A DNA stretch of 64,000 nucleotides from Ramlibacter sp. Leaf400 (lineage in GTDB: Bacteria; Pseudomonadota; Gammaproteobacteria; Burkholderiales; Burkholderiaceae_C): NCBI RefSeq assembly GCF_001424545.1, contig NZ_LMQL01000009.1, positions 248,001 through 312,000 on the forward strand. Reading direction: 5' to 3'. The number at the start of each line of letters is the position of its first letter. The first letter of the stretch is position 1. Made by a program: the position numbers and the translations under genes. Shown here one piece after another: positions 16,444 through 25,827 of this stretch. The notes under the pieces were generated by a model. It ran no database searches. It worked only from the letters and a program-made list of their open reading frames with translations, and was not told where the DNA came from.

Positions 16444-16998
16444 ATGGATGAGACAGCCGTTTACCTGGGACTGGGCGCCGGTGGCGCCCTGGTCGCGACC
16501 GTTTTCCTCATGACGCTCAAGGACCTGTGGGTGCATGACGTGCTGCCGCTGTTGCGGCATTGGAGGTATCGAGGAGTAAACATTTCCGGCGGTTGGACGG
16601 GATTGGGCAATGCATCGGCCCCGACCGCGGGCGAATGGACCGAGATCGGCCTGAGCCTCGAGCAGCAGGCGAGCGACCTGCGCGGGCTGCTCTGGATCCG
16701 GCACTGCTCCGGCGACCACAGCACGAAGCTGCAGGTGCCCCTGGAAGGCAGGATCTCGGACGGGTATGTCACGCTGGGACCGACGCCCGGCCGTGACGCG
16801 CCCGTGCTGCTGGCGACCGCACTGCTGGAAATCCAGGACGGCGGTTCGTCCCTGAACGGCCGGCTCGTCTACCGCGACGCCGGTACGCACGCCATCCACG
16901 GCATCCACATGTCCGTGCATCGAACGGCCTCCATGGCCTTGCCATGGATGCGCCCCCTGGCGGCGATTCCCGCGACCCCGGAATCCACTCCGGCGTAG
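16444..16998 (+). CDS. single-pass membrane protein of unknown function
   Basis: 184 residues, not recognised. One N-terminal hydrophobic helix (VYLGLGAGGALVATVFLMTL, about 6-25) is followed by a soluble domain rich in beta-strand-like segments (GGWTGLGNASAPTAGEWTEIGLSLEQ). This suggests an inner-membrane anchor with a small beta-rich exposed domain. It is divergent from the DOPA-dioxygenase-like gene and convergent with the hydratase gene. Codon use matches neighbours, so it is probably real. Confidence 0.6.
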   Translation: MDETAVYLGLGAGGALVATVFLMTLKDLWVHDVLPLLRHWRYRGVNISGGWTGLGNASAPTAGEWTEIGLSLEQQASDLRGLLWIRHCSGDHSTKLQVPLEGRISDGYVTLGPTPGRDAPVLLATALLEIQDGGSSLNGRLVYRDAGTHAIHGIHMSVHRTASMALPWMRPLAAIPATPESTPA

Positions 16999-17031
16999 TC
17001 GCGGGACGCGGGACAAGGCGCCGGCATCCGG

Positions 17032-17838
17032 TCAGGCGAACGTGACCTGGACTTTTCCGAGTCCGGAGAACTCCATCGCCGCTTCATCGCCCGCGTCGAG
17101 CCAGAGGGTCTTGACGAGGCTGCCGGTCATCACGATCTCGCCGGCACGCAACCCGGCGCCCTGGCTCGCCAGATGGTTGGCCAGCCAGGCCAATGCATTG
17201 TGCGGATGGCCGAGCACATCGGCCGCGGTCCCCCGGCCCACCTCCTGGCCATTGACCAGGGCCCGGCCTTCCACATGGACAAGGTCCGCGACCGCGGATC
17301 GGGCCACCGGTTTTCCGAGAACGATGCCGGCGGCGAAGAAATCGTCGGCGATCAGCGTCGGCGCGCCCAGCGTCTCCCACTTCGCGTAGCGGTCGTCCAC
17401 GATCTCGATCGCCGGCAGGTAGCACTCGATGCTGTCCGCCACCGAATCCGGGGTGAAGGGGGCGCCACCGGGACCGAGATCCTTTCCAAGACGGACCGCG
17501 ATCTCGCACTCGACACCCACGCGAACGAAGTCCTTGGCGTTCAGCACCACCCCACTCTGATGCACTCCGCGTGCATGGACGCCACCTGCGCACGGGTGGG
17601 GGATGGCAAGGTACTTCTGCATGACCTCGCTGGTACAGCCGATCTTGTAGCCGACCCTCGGACCCAGTTCGGTGGCCAGGAGCCGGTGAACTTCGGACTG
17701 GGCCCGGTAGCCGTCCTCGATGCTCTTCGGAACGATCGGTTGCGGCAGGGCCGGCAGCGGCGCCAGGCTTTTCCGTGCTGCCGCGATGGTGTGCGCTGCC
17801 TGCCGCAAGTCTTCTGGAGTGGAATGCTGATCCGTCAT
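17032..17838 (-). CDS. 2-keto-4-pentenoate hydratase-family enzyme
   Basis: 268 residues of the MhpD/hydratase-decarboxylase family, which add water to 2-oxo-pent-4-enoates in meta-cleavage pathways. Motifs include GYKIGCTSEVMQKYL, VGVECEIAVRLGKDLG (likely metal-binding glutamates), AIEIVDDRYA and GEIVMTGSLVKTLWLDAGD. The ATG at 17838 is preceded by GAGGAAG. No dioxygenase or aldolase of a meta pathway adjoins it, so its pathway is open. Confidence 0.88.
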   Translation of the reverse strand: MTDQHSTPEDLRQAAHTIAAARKSLAPLPALPQPIVPKSIEDGYRAQSEVHRLLATELGPRVGYKIGCTSEVMQKYLAIPHPCAGGVHARGVHQSGVVLNAKDFVRVGVECEIAVRLGKDLGPGGAPFTPDSVADSIECYLPAIEIVDDRYAKWETLGAPTLIADDFFAAGIVLGKPVARSAVADLVHVEGRALVNGQEVGRGTAADVLGHPHNALAWLANHLASQGAGLRAGEIVMTGSLVKTLWLDAGDEAAMEFSGLGKVQVTFA

Positions 17839-17888
17839 GTCGGTCTTCCTCGAGGAATGTGGTTTCTGCTGGAGACGCCGCAGCCGCT

Positions 17889-18281
17889 TCAACCCTGGCC
17901 CAGGCGCCCCCATTCCGGCAGGCAATGCCGCGCCAGGGCCGTCACCCAGAAGGGCTCCGAAGGGTCGAAGGCCAAACCCCACTGCCGGCTGATCACGAAG
18001 CCTGCGCGCTCGAAGGCCTCGGGGTCGTTCGCGCGGATGAAAACGGCGAGGCTGGCGAAGGGGATGGCGACGTTGCCGATGCTCACCACCTCGGCCTGCA
18101 GCGTGATCTCCTCCAGGCGCCCGCAGTCCTGGAAGCGAAACACCACGTCGCCGTAGTCCATCTCATGGAGGCCTACGCCGTTGCGCAGCGCGCGCCAGGG
18201 TTCACCGCGCCTGCGCAGCAGCTCCTGGCTGGACAGTGAAAACGGAATGTCGTCGACCTGCACGTAAGGATCGAGCTTCAT
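17889..18281 (-). CDS. conserved hypothetical protein
   Basis: 130 residues, no signal peptide or membrane segment, family not recognised. It has a mixed sequence with an SLSSQELLRRRGEPWRA segment that could be a small helical motif. TAGCAT lies about nine bases before the ATG and there is no Shine-Dalgarno, so the transcript may be nearly leaderless. It stands alone between the hydratase and the NlpC/P60 gene on the same strand. Confidence 0.6.
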   Translation of the reverse strand: MKLDPYVQVDDIPFSLSSQELLRRRGEPWRALRNGVGLHEMDYGDVVFRFQDCGRLEEITLQAEVVSIGNVAIPFASLAVFIRANDPEAFERAGFVISRQWGLAFDPSEPFWVTALARHCLPEWGRLGQG

Positions 18282-18323
18282 CCGGCCGGATGCTAACCAA
18301 CGGGAGTCGACGGCGCCAAAAAC

Positions 18324-18824
18324 TCAGGCCCGGCGGTAATCCAGCAGCCGGGTCTTCCAGTAACGCTCATGGATGTTGTTCAGGCGAACGGTGCCGCCGG
18401 TGCTTGGCGCGTGCACGAAGCGCGACTCGCCCGCGTGGATGGCCGCGTGCGACGGTGAACCGTCGCTGCCGAAGATCACCAGATCCCCTGCGCGCAAGTC
18501 ACCGGCGCCCACGGACTGGCCCCAGCGGCTGATCTGCGCGACCGTTCGCGGCGGCGAGATCCCGGCCGATCGCCAGTACACGTAGCCGATCAGGCCGCTG
18601 CAATCGAACCCGCCCTCCGGCGTGTTGCCGCCATACCGGTACGGGGTCCCCACCAGGCCCAGGGCCAGGAACGCGGCTTCGGCGGCCTCGGGGTCGGACA
18701 TCGGGGAGGGCCGGGGAAAGGTGGCGCCCTGGCGGCCCTCGTTCGCCGTGGTGCCGCAGCCGGCCAGGCTGGCCAGGGCAAGCCAGCCCGCGCCGGCGAC
18801 GAGTCCCCGCCTTCTGGCATCCAT
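18324..18824 (-). CDS. NlpC/P60 peptidoglycan endopeptidase lipoprotein
   Basis: 166 residues. A lipobox LAGC places the acylated cysteine at 23. The NlpC/P60 domain spans ~47-160 with catalytic C75 in FDCSGLIGYVY and histidines H126 (SPSHAAIHAG) and H138 (RFVHAPSTGG). Enzymes of this type cut D-glutamyl-diaminopimelate bonds in wall peptides. It follows the Bug receptor gene by nine bases on the same strand and may share its transcript. Confidence 0.9.
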   Translation of the reverse strand: MDARRRGLVAGAGWLALASLAGCGTTANEGRQGATFPRPSPMSDPEAAEAAFLALGLVGTPYRYGGNTPEGGFDCSGLIGYVYWRSAGISPPRTVAQISRWGQSVGAGDLRAGDLVIFGSDGSPSHAAIHAGESRFVHAPSTGGTVRLNNIHERYWKTRLLDYRRA

Positions 18825-18833
18825 CCCGCCGCC

Positions 18834-19793
18834 CTAGTCCAGCTGAAGCTTGCGGTCGCGGATCAGGCGGGCCCATTTCTCGTTGTCGGCCTTCACGAAG
18901 TTGGCGAACTCCACCGGGCCCTGGAAGTGGGCCTCCGAGCCCGAAGCAGCGAATTTCGACCTGAGCTCCGGCTGCGCGAGAACCCGGTTCAACTCCGTGG
19001 CCAGCTTCTCGACCACCTCCCGCGGCAGGCCCGCGGGTCCCACGAGCCCCTGGAATCCGGTGGACTCCATCGCCACGAGTCCCAACTCGCGCACGGTGGG
19101 CACATCCGGCAGCTGCGGGTCCCGCTTCGCCCCGGTGACCGCCAGGGCCTTCAGCTTGCCGCCCTTGATCTGCGGGAGCAGCACCGTGCCCGCGTCGATC
19201 AACAGATGCGTCTGTCCGCCGATGAGGTCCTGCACGGCAGGAGCGCTGCCCTTGTACGGCACGTGCGTCATGTCCAGGCCGGTCGCCTGGTTCATCAGCT
19301 CGCCATTGAGGTGCGTGGAGGTGCCCGCACCGCCGGAGGCGTAATTGACCTTGCCGGCATTCGCCTTGGCCCAGGCGACGAATTCACGCATGTCCCTGGC
19401 GGGGTGGTCCGGCCGTGTCACCGCGACATAGCTGCCCTGGCTGATCTGTCCGATGTAGGTGAACTGGCGGACCGGATCGTATGGAAGCCTGGACTGCAGG
19501 TAGGGGGCGATGGCGAAAGGCCCGGTGTTGGCCAGCAGCAGCGTGTAGCCGTCGGGCACCGCGCGGGTGAGTTCGCCTGCGGCCAGCATCCCGCCCGCGC
19601 CCGGCTTGTAGTCGATGACCACCTGTTGCTTCAGCGCTTCCTGCAGCGGTTGCTGGAGGGTCCGCGCAGTGAAGTCGACACCGCCGCCCGGCGGGTAGCC
19701 GACGATGAGGCGGATCGGCTTGGTGGGATAGGACTGGGCAAGGCTGGCGACGCAGGCGACGCCGAGCAAGAGTGCGATGACGTTCTTCTTCAT
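18834..19793 (-). CDS. Bug-type TTT periplasmic receptor
   Basis: 319 residues with signal peptide MKKNVIALLLGVACVASLAQS and Bug motifs PIRLIVGYPPGGGVDFTAR, VVIDYKPGAGGMLAAGE, VPDGYTLLLAN and HVPYKGSAPAVQDLIGGQTHLLID. The glutamine and tyrosine substitutions near the binding loop (YPPGGGVD) are common in the family. The NlpC/P60 gene lies nine bases downstream. No linked regulator or enzyme hints at the ligand. Confidence 0.9.
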   Translation of the reverse strand: MKKNVIALLLGVACVASLAQSYPTKPIRLIVGYPPGGGVDFTARTLQQPLQEALKQQVVIDYKPGAGGMLAAGELTRAVPDGYTLLLANTGPFAIAPYLQSRLPYDPVRQFTYIGQISQGSYVAVTRPDHPARDMREFVAWAKANAGKVNYASGGAGTSTHLNGELMNQATGLDMTHVPYKGSAPAVQDLIGGQTHLLIDAGTVLLPQIKGGKLKALAVTGAKRDPQLPDVPTVRELGLVAMESTGFQGLVGPAGLPREVVEKLATELNRVLAQPELRSKFAASGSEAHFQGPVEFANFVKADNEKWARLIRDRKLQLD

Positions 19794-19844
19794 GACGACG
19801 TGGGCTCCTGGGCGGGTCGCCCATGCTAACGGAACGCTGGCGGC

Positions 19845-22061
19845 TCAAACCTGCAGCAGGGGCTGGCCCGCGGTGCAGGCGTCGAGAGCGTCGAGAAGGT
19901 CCTCGATGGCGTAGGGCTTGCGCAGCACCTTGCAGACGCCCCCGGCGGGGCGGGCGGAGTAGCCGGTCGCCACCAGAGCCGGCAGCCCGGGGCGGTTCTC
20001 CCTGCACCACGCGACCAGTTCCAGGCCCGTCATCGAGCCCGGCATCATCACGTCGGTGAACAGCACGTCGACGCACTGCCCCTGTTCGAGCAGGGCCCGC
20101 GCCTCGTCGGCTGTCCGGCACAGGACCACGGAATGGGAGGCGTGTTCCAGCGCGGCCACGACGACCGAAGCGACGAGGACGTCGTCCTCCACCATCAGCA
20201 CGCGCAGCACCTTGTCGCTGCGCCGCGCGTGCTGCACGGCGGTCGGGGGCGCGACGGCCTCCAGCGCGGCCACCGGCAGGAAAAGGGACACGCACGTCCC
20301 TGCCCCCGGCGTGCTGGCGATGCGGACGTCGCCCCGCGATTGCCGCGCGAACGCCTGAACCTGCGGCAGTCCCAGGCCCGTCCCGGCGCCGACGGGTTTG
20401 GTCGTGAAATAGGGTTCGAACACGCGCGCCAGGGTGGCTGCATCCATGCCCGGGCCGTCGTCTTCCACGTCGATCCGCAGCAACCGGGGGGCATCGGGAA
20501 CGGCAGGATCTCCGTCCACGACCGACGCGCGCAGCGTCACCGTGCCGCCGCGGTCGCGCATCGCATCCCGGGCGTTGAAGACCAGGTTGAGCAGGGCAAG
20601 TTCGAGCTGGATCGGGTCCGCCATCAGCGCCGGAAGACCCGGATCCAGTTGCGCCACGAGCCGGACGCGCTCGCCCAACGCCTTGTCGGTCAGGTCCTGG
20701 CTGCGCAGCAGCAGGTCGGCCAGGTTGATGGGCTGCGGACGCAACTGCTGCGTGCGGCCGAAGGCGAGCATCTGCCGGATCTGGTCGGCTGCGCGTCCGG
20801 AAGCAGCCAGCGCGGCCTGGAGCGGCCGGGTGTGCCTGCCTTCGGGAACGGAGCGGGACACCACCTGCAGGCCCATCGAGATGGTCTGCAGCAGATTGTT
20901 GAAGTCATGAGCGATCGCTCCGGTCAGGCGCCCGATCGCCTCGTGCTTGCGGGCCTCGAACAGGCTGGCCTCCGCTTTCCTGGCCTCTTCGGAGGCTTCC
21001 CGGACACGTGCCTCGAGCACGCGTCCCGATTCGTGCGCGCGTTGACCGGCGTGATGCAGCACCTCGCCCACCCGGTCGATCTCGGACAGGCCGGTGGCCA
21101 GGGGCGCGGGGACCCGCTGGTCCAGCAGCGCCCCGGCAGCCTGCTCCAGCAACTTCACCGGCTGGCTGATGCGGCGAGCCGCGACGATGGCCAGGCCCAG
21201 CCCGATGAAGAGCAGGACCGCGGACGAAGCCACCGCACGCAGCGCAAGCTCCGACGCGGCGTTGGTCAGCGCCTGCTCGGGAAGCGCGACGACGACCGCC
21301 CATCCGTACCGCCCGGGCGGCGACAGGTACGTGAGGCTCGCCACCCGGTCCAGCGTCTGCGTCGAAAGGAAGCCCGAGCCGCCCCGCACCGCCATCTCCA
21401 GCAGCGCCGGATAGCTCGCGCGCTGCCCGATCCAGCGCTCCGGATCGCGGCTGCGCCCCATCACGCGCTGCTGCGAATCGATCACCGAAGTCACCGTGGC
21501 GGCACGCGGCCGCTGTTGCTGGATCAGCTGCTGCACGCGCGCCGGCGGGAAAGGCACGCCCACGTTGAACTGCGGCGGGGTCCGCCCGCTCTCGGGGACC
21601 AGCACGGCCATCAACGGCGCCGGCGTCAGCGGGCCGTGGGGCACGAACGAGATGCCCATCCCGGAGGTCACGAACAGCGCGCCAGGGTGTCGCGCAACGA
21701 CGGCGGCGACCGGCGCACCGGTGTTGAAGTACTGTCGCTCGCGGTCGAGTAGCACCACCCTCTCGTCGGACTCCTTGACCGCCGCGCGCGCTGCGCGCTC
21801 GAAGGTCGCCAGATCACGCGCCTCGAGCGAAGGGAGCGCGGCCATCGCCCGCGCGAGCGTCAGGCGGCGTTCGATCTCGGTGTCGATGCCGAAGCGCAGC
21901 GCCATGGCCTGCTGCTGCATCTCCTCCAGCATGCTTTGCTTCTGGCTGCTGTAGCCGCTATACGCTTGCAGCCCGAGACCCGCGACAGCGGGAATCCACA
22001 ATGCCAGGACCAGCAGGAACAGTCGTCCGCGAATGCTGGTCTGGGGCATGGAAAAAGCCAT
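19845..22061 (-). CDS. membrane hybrid sensor histidine kinase with C-terminal receiver
   Basis: About 738 residues: first membrane helix 12-33, a periplasmic sensor region ~35-280, second helix ~286-306, a linker with HAMP-like features to ~370, phosphoacceptor H385 in GAIAHDFNNLL, then an ATPase domain with DDGPGMD and GTGLGLPQVQAF. The receiver domain at ~610-738 has phosphoacceptor D670 (FTDVMMPG). No separate response regulator adjoins it, so output is unclear. Starts at 22061 and 22049 compete. TAGACT upstream fits a near-leaderless start at 22061. Confidence 0.9.
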   Translation of the reverse strand: MAFSMPQTSIRGRLFLLVLALWIPAVAGLGLQAYSGYSSQKQSMLEEMQQQAMALRFGIDTEIERRLTLARAMAALPSLEARDLATFERAARAAVKESDERVVLLDRERQYFNTGAPVAAVVARHPGALFVTSGMGISFVPHGPLTPAPLMAVLVPESGRTPPQFNVGVPFPPARVQQLIQQQRPRAATVTSVIDSQQRVMGRSRDPERWIGQRASYPALLEMAVRGGSGFLSTQTLDRVASLTYLSPPGRYGWAVVVALPEQALTNAASELALRAVASSAVLLFIGLGLAIVAARRISQPVKLLEQAAGALLDQRVPAPLATGLSEIDRVGEVLHHAGQRAHESGRVLEARVREASEEARKAEASLFEARKHEAIGRLTGAIAHDFNNLLQTISMGLQVVSRSVPEGRHTRPLQAALAASGRAADQIRQMLAFGRTQQLRPQPINLADLLLRSQDLTDKALGERVRLVAQLDPGLPALMADPIQLELALLNLVFNARDAMRDRGGTVTLRASVVDGDPAVPDAPRLLRIDVEDDGPGMDAATLARVFEPYFTTKPVGAGTGLGLPQVQAFARQSRGDVRIASTPGAGTCVSLFLPVAALEAVAPPTAVQHARRSDKVLRVLMVEDDVLVASVVVAALEHASHSVVLCRTADEARALLEQGQCVDVLFTDVMMPGSMTGLELVAWCRENRPGLPALVATGYSARPAGGVCKVLRKPYAIEDLLDALDACTAGQPLLQV

Positions 22062-22224
22062 TCCCGAGTCTAGCCCGGCCGGTCTGCGCACATGCGGTTC
22101 ACACGGGAGAAGCACACCCCCGACGACTCGTGTGTCGGCCCTCGATCAAGCCTTCCCCAAGACGTCGCCGGCACGCGCGCCAGCTCTGCGGACCGCCCCC
22201 CTGCCCGCAGGCTAAAGTGCGGCC

Positions 22225-23628
22225 ATGAGCCGACCGCTAGCCCTGCAGCGCGCGCAGGAAGTCCTGGATTCGGGCGCGCTGGCCGCCACGCTGGCGCGGC
22301 GCGTGCGCTACGCCTCCGAGAGCGAGGAGCCGCAGGCCGCCCCGGTGCTGCGCGCCTACCTCGAGGAGGAGATGGCCGCTTCGCTGGCGCCGCTCGGGTT
22401 CCATTGCCGCCTGCACGAGAACCCGGCCGCCGCCGGGCTGCCCTTCCTGGTGGCCGAGCGCATCGAGTCCGCGGGGCTGCCCACGGTGCTCATGTACGCG
22501 CACGGCGACGTGGTGCGCGGCCAGGCGCCGCAGTGGCGAGAGGGCCTCGCGCCGTGGGAGCTGCGCATCGAGGGCGAGCGCTGGTACGGGCGCGGCACGG
22601 CCGACAACAAGGGCCAGCACACCATCAACCTGGCCGCGCTCGAGCAGGTGATCGTGGCGCGCCAGGGCCGGCTGGGCTTCAACGTGAAACTGCTGGTGGA
22701 GACCGGCGAGGAAGCCGGCTCGCCGGGCCTGGCCGAGTTCTGCGCCCGCGAGCGGCAGGCGCTGGCTGCCGACCTGTTCCTGGCCAGCGACGGCCCGCGC
22801 CTGCACGCGCAGCGGCCCACGCTCTTCCTGGGCTCGCGCGGCGCGCTCAACTTCGAGCTGCGCCTGCAATGCCGCGAGCGCGCCTACCACTCGGGCAACT
22901 GGGGCGGCCTGCTGGCCAACCCCGGCATCGTGCTGGCGCATGCGGTGGCGTCGCTGGTCGACGCACGCGGCCGCCTGCTCGTGGACGCGCTGCGTCCGCG
23001 CGAAGTGCCGGCCGCGGTGCGCCGGGCGCTGGCCGACATCGAGGTCGGCGGCGGCGGGGACGATCCGGCCATCGACGCCGACTGGGGCGAACCGGGGCTG
23101 ACGCCGTCCGAGCGCGTGATCGGCTGGAACAGCCTGGAGGTCCTGGCCATGGTGGCGGGCAACCCGGCCCAGCCGGTGGGCGCCATCCCGCCGGGCGCGC
23201 GGGTGTTCTGCCAGTTGCGCTTCGTCGTCGGCACCGAACTCGATGCCATCGTGCCCGCGCTGCGCGCGCACCTGGACGCGCATGGCTTCCAGGCGGTGCA
23301 GATCCATCCCGGCGCCAGCGGCGCGGCCACCCGGCTCGACCCGCAGGACCCGTGGGTGCACTGGGCGCTCGACTCCATGGAGCGCAGCACCGGCAAGCGC
23401 CCGGCGCTGCTGCCCAACCTGGGCGGCTCGCTGCCCAACGACATCTTCGCCAACACGCTGGGCCTGCCCACGCTGTGGGTGCCGCACTCCTATCCCGCGT
23501 GCGCGCAGCACGCGCCCAACGAGCACCTGCTGGCGCCCGTGGCCCGCGAGGGCCTCGCCATCATGGCCGGCCTGTTCTGGGACCTGGGCGACAGCGCGGC
23601 CGCCGTGCGTGCGGCGCGCGCCGCGTGA
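22225..23628 (+). CDS. M20-family metallopeptidase
   Basis: 467 residues of the ArgE/DapE/carboxypeptidase family: zinc ligand motifs YAHGDVV, GRGTADNKGQH, the catalytic glutamates in ETGEEAGSPGL, and a C-terminal PHSYP with the last histidine. It probably hydrolyses an N-acyl amino acid or dipeptide. No Shine-Dalgarno is seen, but TAAAGT lies exactly -12 to -7. A Bug receptor gene starts 25 bases downstream, suggesting import of the substrate that this enzyme cleaves. Confidence 0.92.
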   Translation: MSRPLALQRAQEVLDSGALAATLARRVRYASESEEPQAAPVLRAYLEEEMAASLAPLGFHCRLHENPAAAGLPFLVAERIESAGLPTVLMYAHGDVVRGQAPQWREGLAPWELRIEGERWYGRGTADNKGQHTINLAALEQVIVARQGRLGFNVKLLVETGEEAGSPGLAEFCARERQALAADLFLASDGPRLHAQRPTLFLGSRGALNFELRLQCRERAYHSGNWGGLLANPGIVLAHAVASLVDARGRLLVDALRPREVPAAVRRALADIEVGGGGDDPAIDADWGEPGLTPSERVIGWNSLEVLAMVAGNPAQPVGAIPPGARVFCQLRFVVGTELDAIVPALRAHLDAHGFQAVQIHPGASGAATRLDPQDPWVHWALDSMERSTGKRPALLPNLGGSLPNDIFANTLGLPTLWVPHSYPACAQHAPNEHLLAPVAREGLAIMAGLFWDLGDSAAAVRAARAA

Positions 23629-23653
23629 ACCGATTCACTTTCCTTCCCGACCG

Positions 23654-24625
23654 ATGAAACCGCTTCGCTCCCTGCTGGCCCTGGCCGCCACGTGCCTGGC
23701 CTTGGCCGCCCCCGCTTTCGCGCAGGAGTGGCCCACGCGCCCTGTCACCCTGGTGGTGCCGTTCCCGCCCGGCGGCGGCACCGACATCGTCGCCCGCCTG
23801 GTCGCCAACCGGCTCTCGCCGCGGCTGGGCCAGCCCGTGGTCATCGACAACCGGCCCGGGGCGGCCACCGCCATCGGTGCGGCCGCCGTGGCGCGGGCCG
23901 CGCCCGATGGGCACACGCTGCTGCTCTCGGGCTCCTCCACCTATTCGATCCTGCCCGCGCTCAAGCCCGGGCTGCCCTATGACCCGATCGACAGCTTCTC
24001 CCACGTGGCCGTGGTGGCCAGGGCGCCGCTGGTGCTGGTGACCGGCCCCTCGACGCAGATCACGTCGGTGGCCGACCTGCTGCAGCGCGCGCGGGCCGAT
24101 GCCAACGGCCTGATGTACGCCACCTTCGGCAGCGGTTCCGGCCCGCACCTGGCGGGCGCGATGCTGGCCGAGACGGCCCAGGCCCGGATGACGGCCGTGC
24201 CGTACAAGGGCAGCGCACCGGCGCTGACGGCGCTGATCTCCGGCGAGGTGCCGATCGGCTTCGACACCGTCGCCGCCGCGGCGCCGCAGATCCGGGCGGG
24301 CAAGCTGCGCGCACTGGCCGTCACCGGCGAGCAGCGGGCCGCGCTGCTGCCCGACGTGCCGACCTATGTCGAGGCGAAGATCCCGAAGGCGTCCTTGGTG
24401 AGCTGGTATGCGCTGGCGGCGCCGGCGCGCACGCCGGAGCCGGTGCTGGCCCGACTGAACCGCGAGCTGTCCGCGGTGATGGCCGAGCCCGAGGTGCGCA
24501 AGACGCTGGAGGGCGCGGGCCTGGAGCCGGTGCTGCTCGGCCCGCAGGCCTTCCGCCGCCTGATCCGCGACGAGGTCGACGCCTTCAAGGCCATCGCGCG
24601 CAGGGCGCAGATCAGCATCGAGTGA
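23654..24625 (+). CDS. Bug-type TTT periplasmic receptor linked to M20 peptidase
   Basis: 323 residues with signal peptide ending ALAAPAFAQ and motifs VTLVVPFPPGGGTDIVARL, VVIDNRPGAATAIGAAAVARAAPDGHTLLLSGSS and AVPYKGSAPALTALISGE. It follows the M20 peptidase gene by 25 bases on the same strand. An amide or N-acyl amino acid would suit both proteins as ligand, but this is inference from linkage. Confidence 0.9.
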   Translation: MKPLRSLLALAATCLALAAPAFAQEWPTRPVTLVVPFPPGGGTDIVARLVANRLSPRLGQPVVIDNRPGAATAIGAAAVARAAPDGHTLLLSGSSTYSILPALKPGLPYDPIDSFSHVAVVARAPLVLVTGPSTQITSVADLLQRARADANGLMYATFGSGSGPHLAGAMLAETAQARMTAVPYKGSAPALTALISGEVPIGFDTVAAAAPQIRAGKLRALAVTGEQRAALLPDVPTYVEAKIPKASLVSWYALAAPARTPEPVLARLNRELSAVMAEPEVRKTLEGAGLEPVLLGPQAFRRLIRDEVDAFKAIARRAQISIE

Positions 24626-24862
24626 GCGCCGGGCATGGCGGCCGGCCCGGCCTCCTGCCCGCGACCAATGACAAGTTGATACCCGCTGCTGAGAGCCGCG
24701 CTCCGATGTCCGCGAAGACAATGCATTAGCGCCTTTCGAAGGCCGTATCGGCAGCGCCATCGGCGCTCGCCTTCTCCCACCTGGGTGTTCTTCCTCCGGC
24801 TGTTTCTGGCAGCCGGACCGGCACCGCTCGTCTTTTCCTTTTTCCTTTGGAGGAAGTCCGCG

Positions 24863-25756
24863 ATGAACCCGTCGAATCCAGAAATCCACGACAGCCCAAC
24901 CGGCATGCCCGCCGTGCTCGAAAGAACCGCGACCGCGGACGCCGCGTCATCGAAGGCGGGTGGGGGCGACCGCATCCACCGCGCCGCCGGCAGGCTGCAC
25001 AAGGCCATCGACAGCCTGGAGCAGGGCCTGACATCGAAGAGCCGCGGCGTGATGTCCAGCCAGGCGAAGTACGGCGAGCAGGCTCGCCAATATGGCGACA
25101 AGGTGCGCGACCAGATCAACGCCCGACCGCTGCAGGCGGCGGGCCTCGCCGTGGGCGCGGGCGTGATCCTCGACCGGATGTTCTCGCGTTCGCCGAAGGT
25201 GCGGGTGGTCAACGTTCCCGTGCGTGCGCGTCCCGTCTGGGATGCGGACCTCCATCCCGAGCGACGCGCCAACCGCTGGCTGCACGCAGCCGGTTCGCGC
25301 ATGCACGGCATCGGCGAAACGGGGCAGGAAGCCATGGGGAAGGTGGGGGCGGCCGCGGCGCTCGGCCTGGCCAGCACCAAGGCCATCGCGTCCGACCTGG
25401 CGCGCACGGCCAGCACCTTGCCGCTCCAGGTGCGGATGGGCACGCAGCGGCTGCTGGCCCGGTCGCACGAGTACGGCAGTGCGGCGCGCACGGGCGTTCA
25501 GGCGCACCCGTACGCGGGCGTCGGCGCCTTCCTCGGTGTCGGGGCGCTGCTGGCGACGGTCCTGATGCAACGCATGCGCCCGCAGCCCGGCACGACGTTC
25601 GTCGGGGCCGATGAGCGCGACGCGACCGCCTGGCAGCGCGATCGGTACGACGTGCAACCCGGCTACCGCGAGACGATTGCGTCGCATCCGGTAGCGTCCG
25701 CCGCGGTGGTGCTGGGGCTCGGTGCGCTCGTCACCGCCCTGCTGGCGCGACGCTAG
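24863..25756 (+). CDS. DUF883/ElaB-like envelope or stress protein (uncertain)
   Basis: 297 residues, not firmly recognised. The N-terminal third is helical and polar. Around 90-115 a segment NARPLQAAGLAVGAGVILDRMFSRSP resembles the membrane-anchor end of DUF883/ElaB proteins, and the C-terminus (HPVASAAVVLGLGALVTALLARR) repeats that pattern, with another hydrophobic patch near 225. ElaB-like proteins tether ribosomes or membranes under stress. GGAGGAAG precedes the ATG at 24863, ruling out the upstream start at 24785. It is convergent with a glycine-zipper protein gene across a strong hairpin. Confidence 0.65.
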   Translation: MNPSNPEIHDSPTGMPAVLERTATADAASSKAGGGDRIHRAAGRLHKAIDSLEQGLTSKSRGVMSSQAKYGEQARQYGDKVRDQINARPLQAAGLAVGAGVILDRMFSRSPKVRVVNVPVRARPVWDADLHPERRANRWLHAAGSRMHGIGETGQEAMGKVGAAAALGLASTKAIASDLARTASTLPLQVRMGTQRLLARSHEYGSAARTGVQAHPYAGVGAFLGVGALLATVLMQRMRPQPGTTFVGADERDATAWQRDRYDVQPGYRETIASHPVASAAVVLGLGALVTALLARR

Positions 25757-25772
25757 GCGCGCACGCCGAAAA

Positions 25773-25798
25773 GCCGCGTCGCCCGAGGGCGACGCGGC
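25773..25798. terminator. intrinsic terminator hairpin between convergent genes
   Basis: GCCGCGTCGCCC and GGGCGACGCGGC form a perfect 12-bp GC stem around a very short loop. Read on the minus strand, it is followed by CTTTTC, giving a standard rho-independent terminator for the gene at 25828-26328. Read on the plus strand it lacks a U-tract but could still pause transcription from 24863-25756. Confidence 0.8.
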
Positions 25799-25827
25799 GA
25801 TCAGGTCAGCGACCGGTCAACGACCGT